Assembly (NCBI GenBank): GCA_902491215.1
Contig: CABUGV010000014.1
Span: 15,388-79,387 of the forward strand
Direction: 5' to 3'
Length of the DNA: 64,000 nt
Source of the DNA: 43-108 sp001915545
GTDB taxonomy: Bacteria; Bacteroidota; Bacteroidia; Bacteroidales; Bacteroidaceae
The notes below the pieces were generated by a model, which saw nothing but the letters and a program-made list of their open reading frames with translations, ran no database searches and was not told where the DNA came from. Below, piece by piece: positions 26,755 through 35,603 of the stretch (positions within the stretch are counted from its first letter, which is position 1; each line of letters opens with the position of its first letter). A program made the translations under genes and the position numbers.

Positions 26755-26785
26755 TTTGGTAGTTAAAAGGAAATGCCTACCTTTG
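26755..26785 (+). promoter_or_regulatory. Consensus promoter of the tRNA cluster
   Basis: TTTG (26755-26758), a 19-nt spacer and TACCTTTG (26778-26785) match the Bacteroidota sigma factor consensus completely. The first tRNA begins about 65 nt downstream. Confidence 0.85.
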
Positions 26786-26851
26786 CACTCGCGTTTCGGA
26801 GGAAACGACATGACAACGAGAAACAAAGCTCGGTAAGCTGGTTGAAATGAT

Positions 26852-26924
26852 GCGGAAATAGCTCAGTTGGTAGAGCACAACCTTGCCAAGGTTGGGGTCG
26901 CGAGTTCGAGTCTCGTTTTCCGCT
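26852..26924 (+). tRNA. tRNA-Gly (GCC)
   Basis: A 73-nt cloverleaf: acceptor GCGGAAA/TTTCCGC, D-arm GCTC...GAGC, anticodon loop TTGCCAA (anticodon GCC), T-loop TTCGAGT, discriminator T. CCA is not encoded. First of three identical copies. Confidence 0.97.
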
Positions 26925-26954
26925 CAAAGAGGCCTTCGGACGGGCAAATGAGTT

Positions 26955-27035
26955 GCCCAAGTGGCGGAATGGTAGACGCGCTCGTTTCAGGTGCGAGTGT
27001 TTCACGACGTGCAAGTTCGAGTCTTGTCTTGGGCA
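26955..27035 (+). tRNA. tRNA-Leu (CAG)
   Basis: About 81 nt with a long variable arm. Acceptor GCCCAAG/CTTGGGC, D-arm with TGGCGGAATGGTAGACGC as in leucine tRNAs, anticodon loop TTCAGGT (anticodon CAG), T-loop TTCGAGT, discriminator A. Confidence 0.95.
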
Positions 27036-27071
27036 CATTCTCAATGTTAGATGGAAAGCTTTTTTTATGAT

Positions 27072-27153
27072 GGAGAGGTGGCGGAATGGTAGACGCGCTA
27101 CTTTGAGGGGGTAGTGTGCACGGCACGTGGGAGTTCGAGTCTCCTCCTCTTCA
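27072..27153 (+). tRNA. tRNA-Leu (GAG)
   Basis: About 82 nt with a long variable arm. Acceptor GGAGAGG/CCTCTTC (one G-U pair), D-arm GGCGGAATGGTAGACGC, anticodon loop TTGAGGG (anticodon GAG), T-loop TTCGAGT, discriminator A. Confidence 0.95.
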
Positions 27154-27168
27154 CATAAACAAATGAAT

Positions 27169-27241
27169 GCGGAAATAGCTCAGTTGGTAGAGCACAACCT
27201 TGCCAAGGTTGGGGTCGCGAGTTCGAGTCTCGTTTTCCGCT
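27169..27241 (+). tRNA. tRNA-Gly (GCC), second copy
   Basis: Identical over all 73 nt to the copy at 26852-26924; anticodon GCC. It follows the tRNA-Leu (GAG) by 15 nt in the same transcript. Confidence 0.97.
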
Positions 27242-27290
27242 CCAGTTTTAGTTCTACGGATTCTGACTTTCTAAGGAAAGATTCAGTGTT

Positions 27291-27363
27291 GCGGAAATAG
27301 CTCAGTTGGTAGAGCACAACCTTGCCAAGGTTGGGGTCGCGAGTTCGAGTCTCGTTTTCCGCT
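27291..27363 (+). tRNA. tRNA-Gly (GCC), third copy
   Basis: Identical over all 73 nt to the two earlier copies; anticodon GCC. It is the last gene of the cluster, with a terminator 37 nt downstream. Confidence 0.97.
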
Positions 27364-27399
27364 CAAAGTCAAAATTTGATTTTTCAGTTTTAAGAAGAA

Positions 27400-27428
27400 G
27401 ATATCGCCCAATAAGCGGTATCTTTTTT
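27400..27428 (+). terminator. Terminator of the tRNA cluster
   Basis: An 8-bp stem, GATATCGC with GCGGTATC (one T-G pair), has a 7-nt loop and is followed directly by six T residues. Confidence 0.85.
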
Positions 27429-27567
27429 CGTTTTCAGAAGGTGGAGCAGGAGAGCGGTTTCTCTATTTTTTTACTCTCTATGCTCTCTGGCTTTCAAATC
27501 TTTTTTTCTGCTTTTGGCGGAATGTTTGGCGAATTGCCGGCAAACGCCCCGTGAATTAAGTTTTGTA

Positions 27568-28092
27568 GAACTGCCATCGAATGTCATTCCTGGCAAAGAC
27601 CAGGAAACTCATGTACATGTTATTGCCAATGTCCGCAAGGATTCAATAGCAGGAAAGTAAAACCTTTATAAATTGTGTCGACAATTAAATAGATTCCGCA
27701 TCAAGTGCGGGATGACATTTTATAAGAATTTTCAGTGTAATATATAATAATGTTATAATAGATAGAGAATTACAAGCAAGCAGTCTTTTTGCTGTAATGC
27801 CCGTGAATGAATATGTGTTTAGCCGTTTTGCAGAATTGCCGGCGAATGTCATTCCTGGCAAGGACCAGGAACCTTATGTGTATGTTATTGCCAATGTCCG
27901 CAAGGATTCAGTAGCAGGAAAGTAAAACCTTTATTTAATTGTGTCGACATTTACGTAGATCCCGCATCAAGTGCGGGATGACATTTTATTTGATCATGGT
28001 GCGTGAAAGCAATTAAAGTGTCTACGAACGTCATTCCTGGCAAGGATCAGGAATCTCATCTACATGTTATTGCTAATGTCTGCATGGTTTCA
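27568..28092. repeat. Three imperfect direct repeats of up to about 155 bp
   Basis: Copies lie at about 27568-27723, 27833-27988 and 28024-28092 (partial). Each full copy begins with GTCATTCCTGGCAA(A/G)GACCAGGAA, whose CCTGG/CCAGG arms form a small palindrome. It continues through TTATTGCCAATGTCCGCAAGG and ends with CCCGCATCAAGTGCGGGATG, a 6-bp-arm palindrome. No reading frame runs through them. They resemble dispersed palindromic intergenic elements. The whole 27.43-28.60 kb stretch contains no supported gene. Confidence 0.8.
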
Positions 28093-28128
28093 ACAACTAG
28101 TAGAGTTTTTATCACAGCTTTTTCAATT

Positions 28129-28170
28129 GTAACATGTAACACGTAACATTAAGAAAACATCGCTTTTCAT
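28129..28170. repeat. TGTAACATGTAACA-type repeat, copy 1
   Basis: A 40-nt element of GTAACATG/GTAACA units followed by TAAGAAAACA and CGCTTTTCAT. It recurs with small changes at 28473-28516, where CTTGTTTTCAT ends it. Non-coding; function unknown. Confidence 0.6.
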
Positions 28171-28472
28171 GCATCTCCGCAAATGCATCGTCATAAGTAT
28201 TTTCCTGCAAATTCTCCAATTTGTGTCATTTTCTAATATGTACATCAATTTATCTATATATATACCTTATTATATTGTTATCTTATAAAAATATAATGAG
28301 GATTATGTTTAATAACAAAGCGGAAAAATTATAAAGATCCCCCTTTTTAGGAATTATCCTAACTTTGTCCTCACTTTATTTCTGCCTTTATACTCTGACG
28401 TGTTTCCATACTTTTTTCAGAAATAATTATCCTTTAATCTTTCTGAATAACTTGTTTATCGTTTCAGCATAA

Positions 28473-28516
28473 TGTAACATGCAACATGTAACAATAAGAA
28501 AAACACTTGTTTTCAT
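28473..28516. repeat. TGTAACATGCAACATG-type repeat, copy 2
   Basis: Second copy of the element at 28129-28170, in the same orientation and about 340 bp away. It precedes the metal ATPase operon by about 160 bp. Confidence 0.6.
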
Positions 28517-28608
28517 CTTTAATATATAAGTATTCACAAAGCATAAATTCCCATCAATTCAATAAATATTAATCAGAAAAATTATACGCTCACCTTTTAG
28601 CCTGAAAA

Positions 28609-28643
28609 TGCAACTCGGTTGCACCGGCTGAATTATACATTTG
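28609..28643 (+). promoter_or_regulatory. Palindromic operator candidate and -7 box of the metal ATPase operon
   Basis: TGCAAC-TCG-GTTGCA (28609-28623) is a perfect 6-bp dyad with a 3-nt centre. It lies 12 nt upstream of TACATTTG (28636-28643), a -7 promoter box, so a bound repressor would cover the -33 region. The operon encodes a metal exporter and a Fur-family regulator, and the dyad is a natural candidate for that regulator's site. This is inference from position and symmetry. Confidence 0.55.
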
Positions 28644-28678
28644 CAATACGGGAAAGAAAATATTATAAGAATTGCTAT

Positions 28679-30574
28679 ATGTTGTACGGTATTAATGTGA
28701 AATCGGTTGTGAGCTTGGTATTGCTCGTGGCGGGAATGGTTGCCGATTATTTCTTCGGCGATGACGGATTTTGGAATTATGCAAGGATTGTTTTTTATGT
28801 GCTTGCATATTTGCCTGTGGGTATTCCAGTTCTCAAGGAAGCTTGGGAAAATATCGTTGAGAAAAAAGACTGGTGCAATGAATTCATGCTGATGACGATT
28901 GCTTCTATCGGAGCATTTGCAATCGGTGAGTTTCCTGAGGCTGTAGCGGTGATGGTGTTTTATTCCATCGGTGAATCGCTTCAGGATCGTGCTGTCGATA
29001 ATGCCCGGCGTACGATAAGCAGTATGGCGGATATGCGCGCTGAGACGGCTGTGGTTGTGCGTGGCGGTGAGCATGTGAGCATAAAGGCTGAGGACATTGA
29101 TGCAGGTGACGTGGTGTTCGTGAAAGTCGGCGAAAGAATTCCTGCTGACGGTATGCTTATGGACACTTCGGCATCGTTCAATGCTTCTGCTCTTACCGGT
29201 GAAAGTGTGCCTCAGGACAAATGTGCCGGCGACGAGGTGTTTTCGGGCATGATTCCTGTTTCGTCGCCTGTGTGCATAAAGGCCTTGCGCAAGGCTGACG
29301 ACAGTGCGGCTGCCAGAATAATGAGGATGGTTGAAGATGCTTCGGAAAGAAAATCGTCGGCGGAGCTGTTTATAAGGAAGTTTGCACATTACTATACGCC
29401 TTCGGTTGTCGTGGCGGCACTTCTGCTGATTGTCTGCCCTTTCGTATATTCTCTCTTTGCTGATGATTATGTTTACTATGCCGGTCAATGGGTGTACAGG
29501 GCAATGATTTTTCTTGTTGTGTCCTGCCCTTGCGCACTTGTCATCAGTATTCCGCTGAGTTATTTCTCCGGTATAGGCGCGGCTTCGCACAACGGCATTC
29601 TCTTCAAAGGTGGCAATTTTCTTGATGCTGCGGCAAAGCTGAATACAGTCGTGTTCGACAAGACGGGTACACTGACGACGGGGCGTTTTACGGTTGACAG
29701 TATTGATGTCAGTGGTACTGTAGGTGAAGATGCTCTTGTAGGCATTGTGGCAGGACTTGAGTCTTCATCCATGCATCCGATAGCAAAAGCTGTAGTTGAA
29801 TATGCTGAGAAATCCGGTGTGAAAGTTTCGTATGCAGAGAATGTTGAGGAAATGGCCGGATATGGTGTGAAAGGCACTGTTGATGGGCGCGTGGTTATGG
29901 TTGGAAATGAGAAGATGATGAGGGAGTACGGTGTGGAAGGTATACCGGAAGGCGGTATAAAGACTAACGGCCCTACTCTATTTTGCGCTGTCGACGGTGT
30001 GTATGCCGGTCGTATCGTGGTGAAAGATGTGGTGAAGGACGATGCCGTGAATGCTGTTTCTGAACTTAAACGATTGGGCATCAGAAAAATAGAGATTCTT
30101 TCGGGTGACCGTCAGGACATAACTGAGGAAATTGCAGGTAAGATCGGCATAGACGAGGCATACGGCAATCTGCTTCCCGGCGACAAGCTTGCGCATGTAG
30201 AGAAACTTATTGGTGACAGAAGAAACTGTGTGGCTTTCGTCGGCGACGGCATAAACGATGCTCCGGTGCTGGCATTGAGCGATGTCGGTGTGGCCATGGG
30301 AGGCATCGGTTCGGACATGGCTATAGAGGCTGCGGATGTGGTGATTCGCGACGACAAGCCTTCGAAACTTGCTGTTGCAATAAAGATCGGGCGCGGTACG
30401 AGGCGTGTTGTCATGGAAAATATTATATTTGCCGTAGGTGCTAAACTGGCGGTCATAGTGCTGGGTGCTTTGGGTGTTGCGACGATGTGGGAAGCAATAT
30501 TTGCCGATGTCGGTGTGGGACTCATTGCCATTATGAATGCTGCAAGGATTCAGATTGCTTGGAGAAAGAAGTAA
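28679..30574 (+). CDS. Heavy-metal-exporting P1B-type ATPase (Zn/Cd/Pb type)
   Basis: This 631-residue membrane ATPase exports heavy metal cations. It has the TM6 metal-binding motif SCPCALVIS, the phosphorylation site VFDKTGTLTTG, the TGES loop (ALTGESVP), the HP motif (SSMHPIAKAV) and VGDGINDAPVLA in the P domain. The C-terminal pair KLAVIVLG and FADVGVGL (Lys in TM7, Asp in TM8) is the hallmark of the Zn/Cd/Pb subgroup. There is no N-terminal CxxC metal-binding domain; the protein begins with transmembrane helices. The ATG at 28679 is chosen over a TTG at 28619, which precedes the -7 box. A Fur-family regulator follows 57 bp downstream. Confidence 0.93.
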   Translation: MLYGINVKSVVSLVLLVAGMVADYFFGDDGFWNYARIVFYVLAYLPVGIPVLKEAWENIVEKKDWCNEFMLMTIASIGAFAIGEFPEAVAVMVFYSIGESLQDRAVDNARRTISSMADMRAETAVVVRGGEHVSIKAEDIDAGDVVFVKVGERIPADGMLMDTSASFNASALTGESVPQDKCAGDEVFSGMIPVSSPVCIKALRKADDSAAARIMRMVEDASERKSSAELFIRKFAHYYTPSVVVAALLLIVCPFVYSLFADDYVYYAGQWVYRAMIFLVVSCPCALVISIPLSYFSGIGAASHNGILFKGGNFLDAAAKLNTVVFDKTGTLTTGRFTVDSIDVSGTVGEDALVGIVAGLESSSMHPIAKAVVEYAEKSGVKVSYAENVEEMAGYGVKGTVDGRVVMVGNEKMMREYGVEGIPEGGIKTNGPTLFCAVDGVYAGRIVVKDVVKDDAVNAVSELKRLGIRKIEILSGDRQDITEEIAGKIGIDEAYGNLLPGDKLAHVEKLIGDRRNCVAFVGDGINDAPVLALSDVGVAMGGIGSDMAIEAADVVIRDDKPSKLAVAIKIGRGTRRVVMENIIFAVGAKLAVIVLGALGVATMWEAIFADVGVGLIAIMNAARIQIAWRKK

Positions 30575-30631
30575 TGATATCTGAAGCACGGTGGTTGTTT
30601 TTTACGCATACGTATAAATGTATATAATAAA

Positions 30632-31063
30632 ATGGGATTTGTGATGAATGCTGATCTTATCAAGGAGCTTGAGGACAGAGGCATCAAGCCTACGGCAAAC
30701 AGGATTCTGGTGCTGAAGGCTATGTCGGGATGCGGAGGTGCGTTTTCACTGAAGGACATCGAGGACAACCTCGACACTGTGGACAAATCGTCGGTGTTCA
30801 GGACACTGCGCGTGTTCAAGGAATATCATCTGATACATGAGGTGTATGACGGTACGGGTGCGGTGAAGTATGAGTTGTGCAGGTGCAAGAGAAACGAACG
30901 GCATGACGACCAGCATGTGCACTTCTACTGCACGTCGTGCCACAGGACGATATGCATGGGTAATATTCCGGTGCCTGCGGTGGAGTTGCCTGCGGGATTT
31001 GAGGCGGAAAGCATAAACTATGTGATAAGCGGTGTGTGCGATGTGTGCAGTGCCAAGAAATGA
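30632..31063 (+). CDS. Fur-family metalloregulator
   Basis: The 143-residue protein has an N-terminal winged helix (LEDRGIKPTANRILVLKAM, then VDKSSVFRTLRVFKEYHLIHEV) and a C-terminal dimerisation domain. Two structural zinc CxxC pairs (CTSCHRT, CDVC) and a HDDQHVHFYC metal-binding cluster are visible. Fur, Zur, PerR and Mur cannot be separated from sequence alone. Its position directly after a Zn/Cd-type exporter suggests it responds to zinc or a similar metal and controls this operon through the TGCAAC-TCG-GTTGCA dyad; this is inferred. A second in-frame ATG lies four codons downstream of the chosen start. Confidence 0.9.
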   Translation: MGFVMNADLIKELEDRGIKPTANRILVLKAMSGCGGAFSLKDIEDNLDTVDKSSVFRTLRVFKEYHLIHEVYDGTGAVKYELCRCKRNERHDDQHVHFYCTSCHRTICMGNIPVPAVELPAGFEAESINYVISGVCDVCSAKK

Positions 31064-31105
31064 CACAAAATCTGATTTTAGCCTGAGAATCTGATTTTTT
31101 TTGTT

Positions 31106-31113
31106 TATGTTTG
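31106..31113 (+). promoter_or_regulatory. Promoter -7 element of the thioesterase gene
   Basis: TATGTTTG followed by C fits TAnnTTTG, 26 nt before the ATG at 31139. The -33 element is not clear. Two direct AATCTGATTTT copies (about 31069 and 31088) lie just upstream. Confidence 0.45.
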
Positions 31114-31138
31114 CATAAATAATGTATTCAAATCTGAG

Positions 31139-31510
31139 ATGTTGAAAGAAGGACTTACTTTTACGAGCAAGACTACTGTTACTGATGCCTTGACAGCTAA
31201 GGCTTTAGGCTCAGGCGATATGGATGTGCTGGCTACGCCGGCAATGGTGGCACTGATGGAGAACGCGGCTATGATGGCTGTGGCACCGGAACTGCCGGAG
31301 GGTATGACTACTGTGGGAGGTCACATTGAGACTTCGCACCTGCGCCCTTCGAAGGTGGGTGCCAAGATTGAGGCCAAGGCTGTGCTTGAGAAGATTGACG
31401 GCAAGAAACTGTTTTTCGCCGTGGAGGCGATGCAGGATGGAAACGTCATCGGTCAGGGCAAACATTTGAGATTTATCGTTGACAGAGATAAATTTCTTTC
31501 AAGACTGTAG
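31139..31510 (+). CDS. Hotdog-fold thioesterase (FlK-like)
   Basis: This 123-residue single-hotdog protein has features of the fluoroacetyl-CoA thioesterase-like family: LATPAMVALMENAAM (active-site Thr and Glu region), TTVGGHIETSHLRPSKVGAKIEA with the conserved His, and GQGKHLRFIVDRDKF. It is expected to hydrolyse an acyl-CoA in the cytoplasm; the substrate is unknown. Length is typical. A promoter box lies just upstream, and it is followed by the GH43-like gene after 56 bp, so co-transcription with that gene is possible but functionally unexplained. Confidence 0.85.
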   Translation: MLKEGLTFTSKTTVTDALTAKALGSGDMDVLATPAMVALMENAAMMAVAPELPEGMTTVGGHIETSHLRPSKVGAKIEAKAVLEKIDGKKLFFAVEAMQDGNVIGQGKHLRFIVDRDKFLSRL

Positions 31511-31566
31511 TCTTCTGAATTTCATAGAAAAACAATCAAATCAATCATTAACCCAAAAAGTCAGAT

Positions 31567-33543
31567 ATGAAAATCAACAGTTACGCTAAGGCGTTGTTTG
31601 CATCTTTGGCTTTGACAGCATGTCCAGCCGTTGAGATTTCGGCCGCTGTCAATGATGCAAATCCAGCAGATGAAGAAAAGGTGGCATACCTTTTCACGTA
31701 TTTCACCGGCAACGCACCGGAAGAAGAGCAGGTATGCTACGCTCTGAGTGATGACGGATACAACTTTACACCGCTGAACAACGGAGATCCTGTGATAATG
31801 TCGGATTCTATCGCTTTGACAGGATGTGTGCGCGACCCGCATATATTGAGAGGTGAAGACGGCAAGACTTTCTACATGGTTCTTACGGACATGAAGTCAA
31901 GTTTGGGATGGAGCAGCAACAGAGGTATCGTGCTGCTGAAGTCTACAGACCTCATCAACTGGGAACATCACACAGTGCATTTCCCTACCAAGTACTACAA
32001 GAAATGGGGAAATGTCATAAGAGTATGGGCTCCGGAAACTATCTATGACAAAGAGGCAGGCAAATATATGGTGTTCTACTCTTTGAGAACAAGTGACGAC
32101 AGTTCGTTCGACAGAATTTATTATTCTTATGTAAACGATGATTTCACTGATCTTGAAGGCGAACCGGTTTATATGTTCGACAACGGCAAGGCTACAATAG
32201 ACGGTGACATCGTGTTCAATGAGAAGGACGGACTTTACCACCTCTTCTACAAGAGCGAAGCAGGAAGAGGAATCTTCCAGGCAACAGCTAAGACTCTTAC
32301 TGCTGAAAAGGGAAAACCTCTCGGATCGCAGTGGACAAAGATTGAAGGAAATGTTGAACAGACACAAGAGGCTGTTGAAGGTGTAGGCGTATGCAAGACT
32401 CTCGACGGCAAGGAATGGATAATCATGTACGACTGCTATATGAACGGTCACTACCAGTTCTGCAAGAGTACTGACTTGAAGACTTTCCAGTTTGTTCAGA
32501 ATACCAAGGTTGAAGGCAAGTTCACTCCGCGCCATGGAACAATCATTCCTATCACAAAGGCCGAGAAGGAGCGTCTGCTTGCTGAATATGGCAACCACGT
32601 GAACCCGATCATACCAGGTTTCCACGCAGATCCTGAAATAATGTATTCGGAGAAGACAAACAAGTTCTATATCTATGCAACAACTGATGGTGTTCCTGGT
32701 TGGGGTGGATATAAGTTCAACTGCTTCTCTTCTGACGACCTCGTAAACTGGAAAGATGAGGGTACTATTCTTGATGCCAAGTCTGATCAGGTGAAATGGG
32801 CCAACGGCAATGCATGGGCACCTTGCATCGAGGAGAAGAAAATGAAGGACGGTTCGTACAAGTATTACTTCTACTACAGTGCAAATGCTGGAAAGAGAAA
32901 GGAAATCGGTGTTGCAGTTGCCGACTCGCCAACAGGACCTTTTGTTGATTTCGGCAAGCCTATCATCAGCGATTCACCTGTAGGACACGGACAGCAGATC
33001 GACGTTGATGTGTTCACAGATCCTAAGTCAGGCAAGAGCTACATATATTGGGGCAACGGTTATATGGCAGGTGCAGAGCTCAACGATGATATGACAAGTG
33101 TCAAGGAAGGAACAATCAAGGTGATGACTCCTCAGGGAGGTACATTGAAGGATTACAACTACCGCGAAGCACCGTATGTGTTCTACCGCAAGGGTAAGTA
33201 TTACTTCATGTGGTCGGTTGACGATACAGGTTCACCAAACTACCATGTAGCATACGGTACAAGTTCAAGTCCGCTCGGAGACATCAAGGTTGCAGAAGAG
33301 CCTGTAGTTCTCATTCAGGATCCGGAGAACAAAATCTACGGTACTGCTCACAACTCTGTACTCAAACTCCCAGGAAAGGATCAGTGGTATATCGTTTACC
33401 ATAGAATCAATAAGAATTATCTGAGCCGTGATCTCGGCCCTGGATTCCACAGAGAGGTTTGCATCGACAAGATGACGTTTGACAAGAAGGGACGTATCGT
33501 TCCTGTAAAGCCTACTCACGATGGTGTTGAACGGTTGTACTGA
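31567..33543 (+). CDS. Secreted two-domain GH43-like glycoside hydrolase
   Basis: This 658-residue protein has a signal peptide (MKINSYAKALFASLALTACPAVEISAA). Two five-bladed beta-propeller modules follow. The first (about 35-330) has VRDPHILRGEDGKTFYMVLTD, VWAPETIYDKEAGKYMVFYS and DGDIVFNEKDGLYHLFYKS. The second (about 345-655) begins NPIIPGFHADPEIMYS, the family 43 arrangement with the catalytic-base Asp, then WAPCIEEKKMKDGSYKYYFYYS, GHGQQIDVDVF and NYREAPYVFYRKGKYYFMWS (general-acid Glu region). Family 43 enzymes cleave arabinosides, xylosides or galactosides; the substrate cannot be fixed here. No SusC/SusD genes adjoin it. A long hairpin terminator follows. Confidence 0.87.
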   Translation: MKINSYAKALFASLALTACPAVEISAAVNDANPADEEKVAYLFTYFTGNAPEEEQVCYALSDDGYNFTPLNNGDPVIMSDSIALTGCVRDPHILRGEDGKTFYMVLTDMKSSLGWSSNRGIVLLKSTDLINWEHHTVHFPTKYYKKWGNVIRVWAPETIYDKEAGKYMVFYSLRTSDDSSFDRIYYSYVNDDFTDLEGEPVYMFDNGKATIDGDIVFNEKDGLYHLFYKSEAGRGIFQATAKTLTAEKGKPLGSQWTKIEGNVEQTQEAVEGVGVCKTLDGKEWIIMYDCYMNGHYQFCKSTDLKTFQFVQNTKVEGKFTPRHGTIIPITKAEKERLLAEYGNHVNPIIPGFHADPEIMYSEKTNKFYIYATTDGVPGWGGYKFNCFSSDDLVNWKDEGTILDAKSDQVKWANGNAWAPCIEEKKMKDGSYKYYFYYSANAGKRKEIGVAVADSPTGPFVDFGKPIISDSPVGHGQQIDVDVFTDPKSGKSYIYWGNGYMAGAELNDDMTSVKEGTIKVMTPQGGTLKDYNYREAPYVFYRKGKYYFMWSVDDTGSPNYHVAYGTSSSPLGDIKVAEEPVVLIQDPENKIYGTAHNSVLKLPGKDQWYIVYHRINKNYLSRDLGPGFHREVCIDKMTFDKKGRIVPVKPTHDGVERLY

Positions 33544-33576
33544 AGAAAAAGAAATAATATAATTTGATTTACATAT

Positions 33577-33631
33577 TGGAGGAGTTTCAGCGCACAGTGC
33601 CTTTGGCATCATTGTTTCTGAAGCTCCTCCA
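33577..33631 (+). terminator. Terminator after the GH43-like gene
   Basis: A 14-bp stem with one mismatch (TGGAGGAGTTTCAG with CTGAAGCTCCTCCA) encloses a 27-nt loop and is followed by a T-rich tract. Confidence 0.75.
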
Positions 33632-33698
33632 TTTATTTGTTTTGCTTTTTAAGGGATATCAAATGATTGAAAACTTATAAATAATAAAGGTAAGAATT

Positions 33699-34886
33699 AT
33701 GCATTACGATTTCAATGAACATATTGAGAGGCGTGGCACTCACAGCCTCAAGCATGATATGGTTGGCCAGATATGGGGACGCGAAGACTTGATACCAATG
33801 TGGGTGGCAGATATGGATTTTGCCACACCGCCATTTGTCATCGAGGCGGTGAAGCATAGGCTCGACAATCGCGTGCTTGGATATACGGTTCCTTATGACG
33901 AGTATTTTGAAAGGGTTGTTGCATGGAACAAGCATAGATATGGCTTCGACGTCAAGAAGGAAGAGATATGCCAGGTGCCAGGTGTGGTTGCAGGAATAAA
34001 CAATACCTTGCAGGCTTTCACAAAAGCCGGCGAGAACGTTATGATTATGCAGCCTGTGTATCGCCCTTTCCGTTTGGTTACTGAGGCTCTCGGACGTAAG
34101 GTCGTTGACTGCCCTCTCCTTTTCGTTGACGGCAGATATGAGGTCGATTTCAATCTTATGGAGAAGCTGGCGCCTTCGTGCAAAGCTCTTATTCTATGCA
34201 ACCCTCACAACCCTGGAGGCTTTACTTGGAAGCCGGAGACTTTGAAGCGTATAGCAGACATTTGTTTCAGATGTGGAGTTGTGGTTATTGATGACGAGAT
34301 TCATGCCGATCTTGTTTTCAATGGATATAAGCACACACCTTTCCTTTCTGTGAGCGCTGAAGCCGAAGCCGTGGGAGTAACGCTTCAGTCACCTACGAAA
34401 GCTTTTAATATGCCAGGTGTCATTGCGGCTCATACCATTGTGAAAGACAGCAAGCTGCGTACACGCTTTTTCGATTATCTTCGCGGAAGCGATGCCGACA
34501 TGCTAAGTGCTTTTTCTTATGATTGTGTAAGTGCATGCTATACACCTGAGGGTGAAGAATGGCTCAATCAGATGCTTGAATATGTACGCGAAAACATTGA
34601 ATATGTGTGCCGTTACTGCTCTGAGAATATTCCATCGGTGCATCCGATATGCCCGGAGGCTTCGTTCCTTGTTTTCCTCGATTGCCGTCAGTTGGGCTTC
34701 AGCAGTCAGAAGAGACTCAACAGTTTCTTTGTAGACAAGGCTCGACTTGCACTCAACAGTGGAGATATGTTCGGACATGAAGGTACCGGATATATGAGAA
34801 TGAATGTTGGATGTCCGCGTGCAGTCGTTGAAGAAGCAATGGAAAGATTGGCTTCGGCTTGCAGGAGCATTGCCGATGCTGAATAA
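33699..34886 (+). CDS. MalY/PatB-family PLP aminotransferase (C-S lyase)
   Basis: This 395-residue fold type I PLP enzyme resembles MalY and PatB, which act as cystathionine beta-lyases. Visible motifs are LIPMWVADMDFATPPFV near the N-terminus, ALILCNPHNPGGFTW, VVIDDEIHADLVF with the PLP-binding Asp, and SPTKAFNMPGVIAA with the Schiff-base Lys. The Arg that binds the substrate carboxylate lies in the late GTGYMRMNVGCPR. The likely reaction is beta-elimination on cystathionine or cysteine conjugates, giving pyruvate and ammonia; the exact substrate is uncertain. It is 67 bp upstream of the HAD phosphatase on the same strand. Confidence 0.9.
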   Translation: MHYDFNEHIERRGTHSLKHDMVGQIWGREDLIPMWVADMDFATPPFVIEAVKHRLDNRVLGYTVPYDEYFERVVAWNKHRYGFDVKKEEICQVPGVVAGINNTLQAFTKAGENVMIMQPVYRPFRLVTEALGRKVVDCPLLFVDGRYEVDFNLMEKLAPSCKALILCNPHNPGGFTWKPETLKRIADICFRCGVVVIDDEIHADLVFNGYKHTPFLSVSAEAEAVGVTLQSPTKAFNMPGVIAAHTIVKDSKLRTRFFDYLRGSDADMLSAFSYDCVSACYTPEGEEWLNQMLEYVRENIEYVCRYCSENIPSVHPICPEASFLVFLDCRQLGFSSQKRLNSFFVDKARLALNSGDMFGHEGTGYMRMNVGCPRAVVEEAMERLASACRSIADAE

Positions 34887-34952
34887 AAGATGGTTGTGCT
34901 AAAGAAATGCACAATGAAATGTATAAATGAATCATAAAAAGATGTTTTAGAG

Positions 34953-35603
34953 ATGGTTAAGGCTGTAATTTTTGATCTCGACGGTACTTTACTCAACACA
35001 TTGGCCGATCTTGCTTCAAGTACCAATTATGCGCTCGGCCATTACGGGTATCCGCAGAGGACTATAGATGAGGTTCGTCGTTTTGTAGGAAACGGAGTAG
35101 CAAAACTTATTGAGCGTGCTGTGCCTGAAGGTACTTCAGAGGCAGACGTGCAGCGCGTGCTTTCGTGCTTCAAGAGTCATTACCTAGAGCATAGCTTAGA
35201 TACGACAGTTCCTTATGACGGAATTATGGATATGCTCTCAGTGCTCAAGAAAAAAGGAATTGCTACGGCAATTGTAAGCAACAAGCTTGATCCGGCTGTA
35301 CGCGAGCTACACGAATATTTCTTCAAAGAACTGGTTGATACAGCTGTTGGTGAATCGTCCGAGCGCCAAGCCAAGCCTTCGCCAGATATGGTGAATGAGG
35401 CTCTCCGTCGTTTGGGTATTGATGCCGAATCAGCTGTGTATGTCGGCGACAGCGAAGTTGACATTATGACTGCCCGTAATGCCGGCATGAGATGCATATC
35501 TGTTTCGTGGGGATTCAAGACACGCGAATTTCTTGTGCAGAACGGTGCATTGTCGATTGCTGGTACAGTAGAAGAATTAATGGAACAGATCGATAGAGCA
35601 TAG
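34953..35603 (+). CDS. HAD-superfamily phosphatase, phosphoglycolate phosphatase-like
   Basis: This 216-residue protein has the HAD motifs in order: FDLDGTLLNT (I), TAIVSNK (II), RQAKPSPDM with its Lys (III) and VYVGDSEVDIMTARNAG (IV). The helical cap of the Gph type lies between motifs I and II. It should remove phosphate from a small phosphometabolite such as 2-phosphoglycolate, but beta-phosphoglucomutase-like or nucleotide phosphatase activity is equally compatible with the sequence. It follows the MalY/PatB gene by 67 bp and is probably co-transcribed. Confidence 0.9.
   Translation: MVKAVIFDLDGTLLNTLADLASSTNYALGHYGYPQRTIDEVRRFVGNGVAKLIERAVPEGTSEADVQRVLSCFKSHYLEHSLDTTVPYDGIMDMLSVLKKKGIATAIVSNKLDPAVRELHEYFFKELVDTAVGESSERQAKPSPDMVNEALRRLGIDAESAVYVGDSEVDIMTARNAGMRCISVSWGFKTREFLVQNGALSIAGTVEELMEQIDRA

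Noticed and set aside
28559..29590. Minus-strand open frame antisense to the metal ATPase
   Set aside because: It has no family features and overlaps an unmistakable P1B ATPase.
33699..34886. Operon of the GH43-like enzyme with the MalY/PatB gene
   Set aside because: A strong hairpin terminator at 33577-33631 separates them.
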